64,000 bases of DNA from JAXMEQ01 sp046348225 (GTDB lineage Bacteria; Pseudomonadota; Gammaproteobacteria; Burkholderiales; Burkholderiaceae_C), in assembly GCA_046348225.1 (NCBI GenBank), contig JAXMEQ010000007.1, positions 200,585 to 264,584 on the forward strand, written 5' to 3'. Numbering within the stretch: position 1 is the first letter of the stretch; every line of letters begins with the position of its first letter. Shown here piece by piece: positions 24,700 to 33,050 of this stretch. The notes beneath the pieces are model-generated. The model saw only the letters and a list, made by a program, of their open reading frames with translations. It made no database searches and was not told the origin of the DNA. Made by a program: the position numbers and the translations under genes.

Positions 24700-26100
24700 C
24701 TAGCGGGCGGGTGGTTCGGGCCAGGGGCGCTGCGCGTCGCGGATCAGCTCAAACGCCCGCGACACCTGCAGCACGCCCAAATCATCAAACCGCGCGCCGG
24801 CAATCTGCAGGCCAATGGGCAGGCCGCCCGTGGAGTAGCCGCAGTTGACGGACGCGGCCGGTTGCTCCGACATGTTGAACGGCACCGTAAAGGCAATGTG
24901 CTCCAGCGGGCGCAACGGGTCGTTGGTGGGGCCGGCCCATTCGGCCGGCGCGGGCAGGTTGGGGGATGTGGGCGAGATCACATAGTCAAACGCAGCGCAG
25001 GCCTTCACCGTGGCCAGCCGCGTCAGGTAGAACTGGTGCCCGGCGTGGAACACGGCCTCGCCGCTCATGCCGGCGGCACTGTCGGCCCAGGCCTGGATGT
25101 AGGGCAGCACGCGGGCCTTGCGCTGTGGCGGCAGTGCACCCAGGTCCACATGCGAGCGCATGCGCCAGAAGTGGTCCATGCCGTCGAGCATGTCGCGGGT
25201 CAGGAACGGGGCCATCGGTTCCACCTCGGCCCCCGCCTGCGCCAGCAGCCGGGCGGCGCGCTCCACGGCGGCGCGCACTTCGGGCTCCGCCGGCAGGCCG
25301 CAGCCGGCGTCCAGCAGCAGGCCGATGCGCAGGCCTTTGAGCTTGCGCACGCCCGCGTCAAAGCTGGCCCAGTCGATCGTCTGGTACGGCAGGCTCATGG
25401 TGTCGCGCGCATCGGGCAGGCTCAGCACCTGCATCATCGCGGCGGCGTCGGCCACGGTGCGCGTCATGGGGCCGGCCGCGCGGCCGGTGTAGGGCGGGTC
25501 AATCGGCACCCGGCCCAGGCTGGGCTTGAGGCCGAACACCCCGCACCAGCCCGCGGGCAGGCGGATGGAGCCGCCAATGTCGGTGCCCAGATGCAGCGGC
25601 CCGTAGCCCGCCGCGGCCGCGGAGCCCGCGCCAGCGCTGGAGCCACCGGGGGTTTTGCTCAGATCCCAGGGGTTGCGTGCCAGAGCATGAAAGCTCGACA
25701 GGCCCGACGACAGCATGCCGTAGTCGGGCATGGTGGTCTTGGCCACCAGCACCGCGCCGGCTTCGCGCAGGCGCGCCGCGGGCGGTGCATCGGCCGCCAT
25801 GGGGCTGAGGTCGGTGGCGGCGGTGCCCAGCGGCATCGGGTCGCCTGCTGTGGCGATGTTGTCCTTCAGCGTCATGGGCACGCCGTCCAGCGCCGACAGT
25901 GGCTGGCCCGCACGCCAGCGCGCCTCGGACGCGCGGGCCTGTACCAGTGTGAGCTCGGGCCGCAGCAGGTAGGTGGCGCACAGCGCGGGCTCCCAGCGCG
26001 CCATGTGGTCCAGCACCGCTTGCGCCACCTCCACCGGTGACAGCGTGCCGGCCCGGTAGGCCCCGGCCAGTTCGGCCGCGCCGAGTTCGTTCAACCCCAC
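24700..26100 (-). CDS. Amidase (amidase-signature family)
   Basis: A 466-aa amidase-signature hydrolase that cleaves carboxamides to acid plus ammonia or amine. The Ser-cisSer-Lys triad is visible: K79 (PMTLKDNIA), cis-S154 (PGGSSAGAGS) and nucleophile S178 (TDIGGSIRLPA). The GTG at 26100 begins inside the end of the solute-binding gene (10-nt overlap); TTG at 26094 is an alternative. Placement after a dipeptide-type importer suggests that the imported ligand is an amide hydrolysed in the cytoplasm. GatA is unlikely, as no gatB or gatC is adjacent. Confidence 0.87.
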   Translation of the reverse strand: MGLNELGAAELAGAYRAGTLSPVEVAQAVLDHMARWEPALCATYLLRPELTLVQARASEARWRAGQPLSALDGVPMTLKDNIATAGDPMPLGTAATDLSPMAADAPPAARLREAGAVLVAKTTMPDYGMLSSGLSSFHALARNPWDLSKTPGGSSAGAGSAAAAGYGPLHLGTDIGGSIRLPAGWCGVFGLKPSLGRVPIDPPYTGRAAGPMTRTVADAAAMMQVLSLPDARDTMSLPYQTIDWASFDAGVRKLKGLRIGLLLDAGCGLPAEPEVRAAVERAARLLAQAGAEVEPMAPFLTRDMLDGMDHFWRMRSHVDLGALPPQRKARVLPYIQAWADSAAGMSGEAVFHAGHQFYLTRLATVKACAAFDYVISPTSPNLPAPAEWAGPTNDPLRPLEHIAFTVPFNMSEQPAASVNCGYSTGGLPIGLQIAGARFDDLGVLQVSRAFELIRDAQRPWPEPPAR

Positions 26101-27578
26101 GAGAGGGCGGACAGGTCGTTCACGAAGATCGGCATGTTGGCCCACAGGCCCTTGACGTTCTTGTTGGCCACCGTCACCCACTGGGGCTGGTACAGATAGC
26201 CGTGCACGGCGTCGTCGGCCACCAGGCGCTGGATGTCGCCCAGGATGCGGTTGCGTTCAGCGGCGTTGGCGGTCTGCTTGTACTTGTCGTACAGCGCGTT
26301 GAACTTGGTGGACTCGTAGTTCCAGTAGTAGCCGGGGCGCGAGAAGTTGCCCAGGTCAAACGGCTCCACGTGGGAAATGATGGTCAGGTCGTAGTTCTTG
26401 CTGCCGTAGGTGCCGCTGAGCCATTGCGCCCATTCCACGTTTTGCAGCTTGGCCTTGATGCCCACCTTGTCGAGCATGGAGGCAATCACCTCGCCGCCCT
26501 GGCGCGCATAAGGCGGCGGCGGCAGCGTGATGGTGAGCTCCAGGTTGCTGACGCCGGCTTCCTTGAGCAGGGCGCGGGCCTTGTCGGGGTCGTAGGCGTT
26601 GACCTTGGTCAGGTCCACATAGCCGGGGGCGCTGGGCACGTAGTAGCTGCCGATGGGCGAGCCATAGCCGTCGCCCGCACCCTGGATGACGGCCTTGCGG
26701 TCGATGGCCATGTTGATGGCGCGGCGCACCCGCACGTCGTCCAGCGGCTTCTTCTTGTTGTTGATGGCCAGGATGGTCTTGGCACGCGAGCCGCTGGCCA
26801 TGACCTGGAATTTCGGGTTGGTCTTGAACTGCGGCACGCTGCGCGGCGTGACGCGCGGGAAGGCGTCCACGTCGCCGGCCAGCAGGGCCGCCACCTGCGC
26901 CGCCGGGTCGGCGATGAAGCGGAAGGTGGCGCGCTTGATCTTGATGGCGCCCGCATTGCGGTGCGCGTCCCACTTGCTGAGCGCCACCGACGAGCCCTTG
27001 ACCCAGTTGTCCAGCTTGTAGGGGCCGGTGCCCACCGGCTTGGTGGCGTTGCCCTCGGCGCTCTTGGGCTCGACGATGATGGCCGTGGCCTGGCCCATGA
27101 GGAACAGGAAGTCGGGGTCGATTTCCTTGGTCAGCAGCACCACGGTGTTGTCATCGACCACCTGCGTGGTGATGGCGGCGAAGGTGCGCTTGTCCTTGTT
27201 GGTGCTTTTTTCGCCGCCCGCACGGTCAAACGAGAACTTGACGGCCTGGGCGTTGAACGGCTCGCCGTTCTGGAACTTCACGCCCTTGCGCAGCCGGAAG
27301 GTGTAGGTGCGCAGGTCGGGCGAGACCTCCCAGCTCTCGGCCAGCAGCGGCGACACGCTGCCGTCGGGGTTGATCTTGGTCAGCGTTTCGTAGATGTTGT
27401 AGAGCGTGACTTCTGCAATCGACGACGCGGCAGCGGCCGTCGGGTCCAGGCCCACCGGCTCCAGCGCCATGGCCAGCACGATGGAATCCTTCTTGCCCTG
27501 CGCCAGGGCGGCTTGCGGCAGGGTCAGCGGCACAGAGGCCAGGGCGGCGGTGGACAGCAGGGTGCGTCGGTTCAGCAT
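26091..27578 (-). CDS. ABC transporter solute-binding protein, family 5 (DppA/OppA type)
   Basis: A 495-aa periplasmic binding protein. Signal peptide MLNRRTLLSTAALASVPLTL with an RR pair and cleavage near ALA. The family signature block LYNIYETLTKINPDGSVSPLLAESWEVS is at about 59-86, followed by TYTFRLRKGVKFQNGEPF and the PVGTGPYKL motif. Such proteins load di- or oligopeptides, opines or glutathione onto DppBC-type permeases. It is the fifth gene of the operon, 61 nt after the second ATPase gene. The ligand is unknown. Confidence 0.9.
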   Translation of the reverse strand: MLNRRTLLSTAALASVPLTLPQAALAQGKKDSIVLAMALEPVGLDPTAAAASSIAEVTLYNIYETLTKINPDGSVSPLLAESWEVSPDLRTYTFRLRKGVKFQNGEPFNAQAVKFSFDRAGGEKSTNKDKRTFAAITTQVVDDNTVVLLTKEIDPDFLFLMGQATAIIVEPKSAEGNATKPVGTGPYKLDNWVKGSSVALSKWDAHRNAGAIKIKRATFRFIADPAAQVAALLAGDVDAFPRVTPRSVPQFKTNPKFQVMASGSRAKTILAINNKKKPLDDVRVRRAINMAIDRKAVIQGAGDGYGSPIGSYYVPSAPGYVDLTKVNAYDPDKARALLKEAGVSNLELTITLPPPPYARQGGEVIASMLDKVGIKAKLQNVEWAQWLSGTYGSKNYDLTIISHVEPFDLGNFSRPGYYWNYESTKFNALYDKYKQTANAAERNRILGDIQRLVADDAVHGYLYQPQWVTVANKNVKGLWANMPIFVNDLSALSWG

Positions 27579-27639
27579 GGTTCAACTCCAGGGAAAAGCC
27601 ACTACAAAAAAATCGGGCCCGTCGGGGCGTGAGGCAACA

Positions 27640-28509
27640 TCATCCGCGAGGTGGCGCCGGTTGCGCAAGCGGGATTTGCTTATCACCCAAAGGGCTATGG
27701 CGGCGCCGTTTCAGCCCCGGCTGGGCCTGCGGCACCGCCGCCAGCAGCGCGCGGGTGTACGGGTGCTCGGCCTCGCGGAACAGCTTCTCGGGCGGGCCCT
27801 GCTCGACGATGCGGCCTTGCCAGATGACGGCCACCTCGGGGCACAGGTGGTGCACCACGGCCAGGTCGTGGCTGATGAGCATGTAGGTCACGCCGAATTC
27901 GGCTTGCAGGTCCTGCATCAAATTGAGCACCTGGGCCTGCACCGAGACGTCCAGCGCACTCACGGGCTCGTCGGCCACGATCAGCCGGGGCCGGGTGATC
28001 AGGGCGCGGGCGATGGCAATGCGCTGGCGCTGGCCACCGGAAAACTCATGCGGGTATTTGTCGAGGTCACTGGCGCGCAGGCCCACCGAAGCCAGCACGT
28101 CGCTGGCGCGCTGGCGAAGCTCGGCGCGCGAGGCATTGCCCTGGGCGGCGAGCGGCTCGGTGACGATGCGCTCCACCGTCTGGCGCGGGTCCAGCGAGCC
28201 ATACGGGTCCTGGAACACCATCTGGAAGTCGCGCCGCGCTGCGCGCAATTCCGCCGCAGGCAGGGTGTGCAAATCGCGGCCCAGCAGCTTGACGCTGCCG
28301 GCGGTGGGCTTGTCCAGCGCCATCACCAGCCGCGCCAGGGTGGACTTGCCCGAGCCGGATTCACCCACGATGCCGAGGCTGCGGCCGGCTTCGATGGTGA
28401 AACTCACCCCGTTGAGGGCCTTGACAGTGGGCGGCGGGCCCAGCAGCCGCTCGCGCGGCATCTGGTACTCGCGCACCAGGTTGTGGACTTCGAGCAGGGG
28501 TGCGGTCAT
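27640..28509 (-). CDS. Dipeptide-type ABC transporter ATP-binding protein (DppF-like)
   Basis: A 289-aa ATPase with Walker A VGESGSGKSTLA, the MVFQDPYGSLDPRQTV Q-loop region typical of DppF/OppF, signature FSGGQRQR and Walker B IVADEPVSALD. The C-terminal AEHPYTRALLAAVP is the usual OppF-type end, here followed by a short basic tail. It overlaps the preceding ATPase by 4 nt (ATGA). It energises uptake together with its DppD-like partner. Confidence 0.92.
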   Translation of the reverse strand: MTAPLLEVHNLVREYQMPRERLLGPPPTVKALNGVSFTIEAGRSLGIVGESGSGKSTLARLVMALDKPTAGSVKLLGRDLHTLPAAELRAARRDFQMVFQDPYGSLDPRQTVERIVTEPLAAQGNASRAELRQRASDVLASVGLRASDLDKYPHEFSGGQRQRIAIARALITRPRLIVADEPVSALDVSVQAQVLNLMQDLQAEFGVTYMLISHDLAVVHHLCPEVAVIWQGRIVEQGPPEKLFREAEHPYTRALLAAVPQAQPGLKRRRHSPLGDKQIPLAQPAPPRG

Positions 28510-29495
28510 GCGGCCTCTCCGCTGGCGGCGGCCACGGCCTCCAGCTGGCTGCAGCGAACGGCGTGCTCATCGCCCAGTTCCACCCGCGGCGGGGGCGTGT
28601 GCAGGCAAGCGTCCACCGTGAAGCTGCAACGCCCTGCAAACGGGCAGCCGGCAGGCAGGTCCACCAGCTCCGGCACAGTGCCGGCAATCGTCACCAGGCG
28701 CTGCCCGCGCGGTGCGTCCAGCCGGGGCCGGGCGCCGAACAGGCCGCGCGAATAGGGGTGCATGCGATGGGCAAACACGGTGTCGGTCGGGCCGCTTTCC
28801 ACCACGCTGCCACCGTACATGACGAGCATGCGGTCCACGTTCTGGGCAATCACGCCCAGGTCGTGCGAAATCAGGATCAGGGCCATGCCACGCTCGGCCA
28901 CCAGCTCGCTGATCAGGTCCAGAATCTGCTGCTGGATGGTCACGTCCAGCGCGGTGGTGGGCTCGTCGGCAATCAGCAGGTCGGGCCCGCAGGCCAGCGC
29001 CATGGCAATGGTGATGCGCTGGCGCTGCCCGCCCGAGAACTGGTGCGGATAGGCGTCAATGCGCCGCGCCGCGTCGGGGATGCCCACGCGGTCGAGCAGG
29101 GCGATGGCCTGCTTGCGCGCCTCGGCTGCCGACACGCCGCGGTGCAGGCGCAGTGGCTCGGCCACCTGGCGGCCGATGCTGTGTACCGGGTTCAGCGCGG
29201 TCATGGGCTCCTGGAAGATCATGCCGATGCGGTCGCCGCGGATGCGGCAGAGTTCGCTGTCTTTTTTGCCCACCAGCTCCTCGCCGTCGAAGCGGATGCT
29301 GCCGCTGACCTGCGCGCTCTCGGGCAGCAGGCCCATGAGCGACATGGCGGTGATGGATTTCCCGCAGCCCGACTCGCCGATCAGGCCGAGCGTTTCGCCG
29401 CGCGCCAGCGAGAAGCTCACACCGCGCACGGCCTCGGCCGGGCCGCGCTGGGTTTGCAGTCGCACATGCAGGTTGTTGACTTCGAGCAGGGCCAT
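28506..29495 (-). CDS. Dipeptide-type ABC transporter ATP-binding protein (DppD-like)
   Basis: A 329-aa ATPase with Walker A IGESGCGKSITA, MIFQEPMTALNPVHSIG, signature FSGGQRQR and LLIADEPTTALD. A C-terminal cysteine-rich segment (GCPFAGRCSF..., C at the end of AVRC) matches the oligopeptide-transporter C-terminal domain, which can carry an iron-sulfur cluster in DppD-type proteins. The ATG at 29495 overlaps the upstream permease stop by one base (TGATG). Confidence 0.92.
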   Translation of the reverse strand: MALLEVNNLHVRLQTQRGPAEAVRGVSFSLARGETLGLIGESGCGKSITAMSLMGLLPESAQVSGSIRFDGEELVGKKDSELCRIRGDRIGMIFQEPMTALNPVHSIGRQVAEPLRLHRGVSAAEARKQAIALLDRVGIPDAARRIDAYPHQFSGGQRQRITIAMALACGPDLLIADEPTTALDVTIQQQILDLISELVAERGMALILISHDLGVIAQNVDRMLVMYGGSVVESGPTDTVFAHRMHPYSRGLFGARPRLDAPRGQRLVTIAGTVPELVDLPAGCPFAGRCSFTVDACLHTPPPRVELGDEHAVRCSQLEAVAAASGEAA

Positions 29496-30361
29496 CAGCG
29501 CTTTCTGGCGAGTCGGGGATCGAGCAGGTCGCGCAGCCCGTCGCCCAGCAGGTTGAGACCCAGCACCGCCAGCGCAATGGCCACGCCCGGGAACACGGCC
29601 AGCAACGGGGCCTGGAACATCAGCGTCTGCGCCTCGCTGAGCATGCGGCCCCATGACGGCTGGGGCGGCTGGGTGCCCAGGCCCAGGTACGACAGCGCGG
29701 CCTCGGCCAGGATGGCAATGGCAAACCGGATGGTGGCCTGCACGATCAGCACCGACGCGATGTTGGGCAGCACATGCTCCACGGTGATGCTGAAGGCGCC
29801 CTTGCCGCAGGCCCGCGCCGCCTGCACGAATTCGCGCGACCAGATGGCGTTGGCCGAGGCGCGGGTGATGCGTGCGAAGGTGGGAATGTTGTAAATGCCG
29901 ATGGCAATGATGGCGTTGACAATGCCGGCGCCAAACACCGCCGTCATCATGATGGCCGACAGGATGGCCGGGAACGCGAAGCTGAAGTCCGACAGCCGCA
30001 TGATGAGCTCTTCCACCCAGCCACGGCGCGCTGCGGCCAGCAGGCCCAGCGCCGTGCCCACCACCAGGCCGATGCCCACCGCGATGACGCCCACCAGAAT
30101 CGACGCACGCGCGCCCACCAGCAGCAGCGAAACAATGTCGCGGCCATATGGGTCGGTGCCCAGCCAGTGCTGGGCGCCGGGGGGCAGCAGCTTTTTGGAC
30201 ATCTCCACGTCGTAGGGCGACCAGGGCGTCCAGACCAGCGAGAGGCCCGCCATGGCCACCAGCAGCAGGGTGAGCACGGCACCAATGACAAAGGCGCGGT
30301 GCCCCAGGGCGCGCTTCCAGAAGCCGGGCACGGCCTGCGATGGCAAGGCGATGGTGGTCAT
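29495..30361 (-). CDS. Dipeptide-type ABC transporter permease (DppC-like)
   Basis: A 288-aa inner-membrane permease. An N-terminal anchor helix (about 24-46) is followed by the HWLGTDPYGRDIVSLLLVGAR signature of DppC proteins and five further helices with the EAA loop FVQAARACGKGAFSITVEHVLPN. The ATG overlaps the DppB-like stop by 4 nt. It pairs with the DppB-like protein to form the channel. Confidence 0.92.
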   Translation of the reverse strand: MTTIALPSQAVPGFWKRALGHRAFVIGAVLTLLLVAMAGLSLVWTPWSPYDVEMSKKLLPPGAQHWLGTDPYGRDIVSLLLVGARASILVGVIAVGIGLVVGTALGLLAAARRGWVEELIMRLSDFSFAFPAILSAIMMTAVFGAGIVNAIIAIGIYNIPTFARITRASANAIWSREFVQAARACGKGAFSITVEHVLPNIASVLIVQATIRFAIAILAEAALSYLGLGTQPPQPSWGRMLSEAQTLMFQAPLLAVFPGVAIALAVLGLNLLGDGLRDLLDPRLARKR

Positions 30362-31308
30362 ATGTCGCTTGCCTTGACGCGCGGGTCGATCACGGCGTAG
30401 AGCACGTCCACGATGAAGTTGACGATGACCACCATGGCCGCCAGCAGCATCACGCAGTTGCGCACCACGATCACATCTCGGTTGGAGATGGACTGGAAGA
30501 TCAGCCGGCCCAGGCCAGGCAGGTAGAACACGTTCTCCACCACGATGGTGCCGGCCAGCAGCTCGGCAAACTGCAGGCCCATCACGGTGATGACGGGGAT
30601 CAGCGAGTTGCGCAGTACATGGCCCCAGAGCGTGGCGCGTTGCGACAGGCCCTTGGCGCGTGCAGTGCGCACGAAGTCTTCGCGCAGCACTTCCAGCACG
30701 GCGGAGCGCGTGATGCGCGCCAGGATGGCGGCCTGCACCACCGCCAGCGAGATGGCGGGCAGCAGCAACGCCCGCACGCCCTCGAACACGCCTTCTTCCC
30801 AGCCCGGGAAGCCACCGGCCGCAAACCATTTGAGGTGCACCGAGAACAGCAGGATCAGCAGGATGGCAAACCAGAAGTTGGGGATGGCAATGCCCACCTG
30901 CGTCAGGCCCATCAGGCCCACGTCGCCCAGCTTGTTGTGCCGGGCTGCGGCATAGATGCCGGCAGACAATGCCAGCACCGTCGTCAGCGCCATCGCCATG
31001 AAGGCGAGCGGAACGGTCACGGTCAGGCGCTCCAGCACCAGCTCGGACACCGGGGAACTGTAGGCGTAGCTCAGCCCGAGGTCGCCGCTCAGCAGCCCGG
31101 TGATCCAGTCCCAGTAGCGCTCGCTGGCGGGGCGGTCCAGCCCCAGCTTGGTGGCGAGCGCGGCCACCGCGTCGGGCGTGGCGTCCGGCCCCATGAGGAT
31201 CTGGGCGGCATTGCCCGGAAGGATCTCAAGCACCAGGAAAACCACCACCGAGGCGCCCACCAGCGTCGCCAGCAGCGTGATGAAGCGCTTGAAAAGAAAA
31301 AGACTCAT
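30358..31308 (-). CDS. Dipeptide-type ABC transporter permease (DppB-like)
   Basis: A 316-aa permease with six predicted helices, the N-terminal FKRFITLLATLVGASVVVFL segment, the GLSYAYSSPVSELVLERL periplasmic loop and the EAA motif FVRTARAKGLSQRATLWGHVLRNSLIP, all typical of DppB/GsiC. It is first gene of a seven-gene operon (dppB-, C-, D-, F-like, binding protein, amidase, TPR protein) in which nearly all junctions overlap. The promoter must lie in the 31309-31629 gap. Confidence 0.92.
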   Translation of the reverse strand: MSLFLFKRFITLLATLVGASVVVFLVLEILPGNAAQILMGPDATPDAVAALATKLGLDRPASERYWDWITGLLSGDLGLSYAYSSPVSELVLERLTVTVPLAFMAMALTTVLALSAGIYAAARHNKLGDVGLMGLTQVGIAIPNFWFAILLILLFSVHLKWFAAGGFPGWEEGVFEGVRALLLPAISLAVVQAAILARITRSAVLEVLREDFVRTARAKGLSQRATLWGHVLRNSLIPVITVMGLQFAELLAGTIVVENVFYLPGLGRLIFQSISNRDVIVVRNCVMLLAAMVVIVNFIVDVLYAVIDPRVKASDI

Positions 31309-31629
31309 GGTTCAGGCGGCAAAGATACAGCAAGGGCGCCCGGGTCGAACGCGCGCCGCCTGGATGCCGTGCCGAGCTTATCCTGAAAATGCGGCGCGGC
31401 GGGCGGCACACCGTCCTGAACGGGACTTTAAATGAAAAGCGTCTGAAACCCGCACCAGAACTGCGTGAGGCGCTATCAAAAAGATAGCGACATTGAGCCT
31501 TTAGTTGCAGCTGCTGCAGCTTCGTCCAGGTAAATGGTGGTCACGCACGAAATGAGTATCAGATGCTCACAATAGTGACTTTGCGCCCGACTGGACGGGC
31601 AATACCGGCCCCGCCGTGATAATCCGCAC
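31309..31629. other. 321-nt divergent intergenic region
   Basis: Lies between the importer operon (leftward) and the ferredoxin gene (rightward). It contains repeat copy G (31435-31488) and a small hairpin GCCCG-N6-CGGGC at about 31587-31602, just before the ferredoxin. Promoters for both directions are expected here, but I see no pair of hexamers strong enough to annotate. No coding sequence is supported. Confidence 0.6.
31435..31488 (-). repeat. 54-nt dispersed repeat, copy G
   Basis: On the minus strand: GCTATC-N6-ATAGCG, CCTCACGCAGTTCTGG, then GTGCGGGTTTCAGACGC. It aligns without gaps to the other copies. Intergenic, upstream of the importer operon. Confidence 0.82.
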
Positions 31630-31908
31630 ATGGCCCTGATGATCACCGACGAATGCATCAATTGCGATGTGTGCGAACCCGAATGCCCCAACCAGGCCAT
31701 TTACCTGGGCGAGGTCATTTACGAGATCGACCCCGCCCGATGCACCGAGTGCGTTGGCCATTTTGACGAACCGCAATGCGTGCAGGTGTGCCCGGTGGCC
31801 TGCATTCCGGTCAACCCCGCGCACCAGGAGAGCCGCGAAACCCTGATGCAGAAGTACCTGCGCCTCGCGGCAGTGCCGGCGCAGCGCCCGCCAGAGGCGG
31901 CTGCCTAA
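31630..31908 (+). CDS. YfhL family 4Fe-4S ferredoxin
   Basis: A 92-aa ferredoxin with two cysteine clusters: CINCDVCEPECPN (11-23) and CTECVGHFDEPQCVQVCPV (about 38-56), where the second has the extra residues between cysteines typical of the YfhL/Allochromatium type. It carries low-potential electrons in the cytoplasm. The ATG follows a short hairpin. The 3' end overlaps the converging DUF4124-like gene by 4 nt. In many Burkholderiales this gene sits beside coaD; here it is elsewhere. Confidence 0.93.
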   Translation: MALMITDECINCDVCEPECPNQAIYLGEVIYEIDPARCTECVGHFDEPQCVQVCPVACIPVNPAHQESRETLMQKYLRLAAVPAQRPPEAAA

Positions 31909-32339
31909 GCCTTGCCCGCTTTGTCTGCTGCCGCCTTCTTGGCGGCTTTCTTTTTGGTCTTGTCCTGCTTCGCCTTGGCGTCACCGGGTTTGGCGGGCGC
32001 AATCGCGGTGAAGTATTTGGGTTTCTCCGGCTTGGTCATGACGGCAGGCTTGCGGGTGTCCGCCTGCGCTTCCCTGGCCGGGGGAATGTAGGCGGGGGCG
32101 GCTTTGGCTTCCTGGGCCAGGCGTTCCTTCTCCAGTGCGGCGGCTGCCCTGGCGTCCCGTTGGGCTGCGGCGCCGGTCTGACGCTTCTGGTCAGTGGAGC
32201 GGGCATCGTCGGCGTCCACCACCGTGCCCCCGGCACAAGGCGCCTGGCTGTAGGTGTTGCCACACTTGTAGGCATTTTGGGCCAAAGCCCCCGTCATCGC
32301 TGCGTGAAGCGCTATGAAAATGATAGCAATCCGGATCAT
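31905..32339 (-). CDS. Secreted DUF4124-like protein with repeat-encoded signal peptide
   Basis: A 144-aa exported protein. The signal peptide MIRIAIIFIALHAAMTGALA is cleaved before QNAYKC. The mature start, AYKCGNTYSQAPCAGG, resembles a shortened DUF4124 domain, with two cysteines that could pair. The rest is a charged helical region (EKERLAQEAK) and a lysine/alanine-rich tail. Its hydrophobic core is encoded by repeat copy B. The ATG overlaps the pth stop by 4 nt (ATGA), so it is coupled to pth. The function is unknown. Confidence 0.78.
   Translation of the reverse strand: MIRIAIIFIALHAAMTGALAQNAYKCGNTYSQAPCAGGTVVDADDARSTDQKRQTGAAAQRDARAAAALEKERLAQEAKAAPAYIPPAREAQADTRKPAVMTKPEKPKYFTAIAPAKPGDAKAKQDKTKKKAAKKAAADKAGKA
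32274..32327 (-). repeat. 54-nt dispersed repeat, copy B, inside a signal-peptide coding region
   Basis: Minus strand: GCTATC-N6-ATAGCG, CTTCACGCAGCGATG, ACGGGGGCTTTGGCCCAAAAT. It starts at codon 5 of the DUF4124-like gene and encodes AIIFIALHAAMTGALAQN in the same frame as copies A, C and D; the cleavage site ALA|QN falls inside it. Confidence 0.85.
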
Positions 32340-32971
32340 GGCTTGGACTCTCCTGCGGTGTTTTCAACACTGGCGGGCCGCGGTGGCTTGGGGCGGGGGG
32401 CCTTGTGGGTATGCACCACCAGCGTGGCTTTGTCCATTTCGCCAGCCAGCATGGCGGGGACCGCCTTGAGCGTGCGGTCAATGCAGGCCTCGATGGCTTC
32501 GCGCTGCTCGGGCGCCGGCTTCTTGAGCACCCAGTGGATGACTTCGGCCTTCACGCCCGGGTGGCCGATGCCCAGCCGCAACCGCCAGTAGTCGCCGGTG
32601 CCAAGCTGCGCGTGGATGTCGCGCAGGCCATTGTGGCCGGCATGGCTGCCACCAAACTTCAGCTTGGCCTGGCCGGGTACCACGTCGAGTTCGTCGTGGA
32701 CCACCAGGATTTCATCCGGCTGGATCTTGAAGAATCGTGCCAGCGCGGCCACAGACTTTCCCGACAGGTTCATGAAGGTCTGCGGCTTCAGCAGCCAGAC
32801 CGTTTGCCCGTGAACAGTGCCGCGTGCCACCAGCCCGTGGTAGCTGCGGTCTGCCACCCACGCGAGCTTGAGCTCGCGCGCCAGCACATCCACCCACCAG
32901 AAGCCGGCGTTGTGCCGGGTGGCTTCGTACTCGGTGCCCGGGTTGCCCAGACCGACAAACAGTTTGATCAT
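32336..32971 (-). CDS. pth: Peptidyl-tRNA hydrolase
   Basis: A 211-aa enzyme that recycles peptidyl-tRNA dropped from ribosomes. Active-site residues are visible: N10 (GLGNPG), H20 (TRHNAGF), the VVHDELD aspartate and GGSHAGHNGLRDI. The core of about 190 residues is followed by a proline/lysine-rich tail. The ATG at 32971 gives the canonical MIKLFVGLGNPG start. It lies downstream of rplY past a strong terminator, in the order prs-rplY-pth. Confidence 0.96.
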   Translation of the reverse strand: MIKLFVGLGNPGTEYEATRHNAGFWWVDVLARELKLAWVADRSYHGLVARGTVHGQTVWLLKPQTFMNLSGKSVAALARFFKIQPDEILVVHDELDVVPGQAKLKFGGSHAGHNGLRDIHAQLGTGDYWRLRLGIGHPGVKAEVIHWVLKKPAPEQREAIEACIDRTLKAVPAMLAGEMDKATLVVHTHKAPRPKPPRPASVENTAGESKP

Positions 32972-32987
32972 GGCGGCAATGTTAAGG

Positions 32988-33015
32988 TGAAAAAAAGCCC
33001 GCATTCGCGGGCTTT
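32988..33015 (-). terminator. Rho-independent terminator after rplY
   Basis: On the minus strand the stem AGCCCGC/GCGGGCT (33013-33007 with 33002-32996) has a four-base loop and is followed by a run of seven T. It lies between the rplY stop and the pth start, so pth needs readthrough or its own promoter. Confidence 0.85.
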
Positions 33016-33050
33016 CGGGAGCGTCCGCATCGCGGACAGGCGGGCCGGGA

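Noticed and set aside
24268..26040. 590-codon open frame on the plus strand
   Set aside because: Antisense to the TTC38-like and amidase genes; no recognisable domain.
27600..27625. Terminator between the DppF-like and binding-protein genes
   Set aside because: A run of T on the minus strand follows GGGCCC, but the sequence cannot form a stem with a loop of reasonable length.
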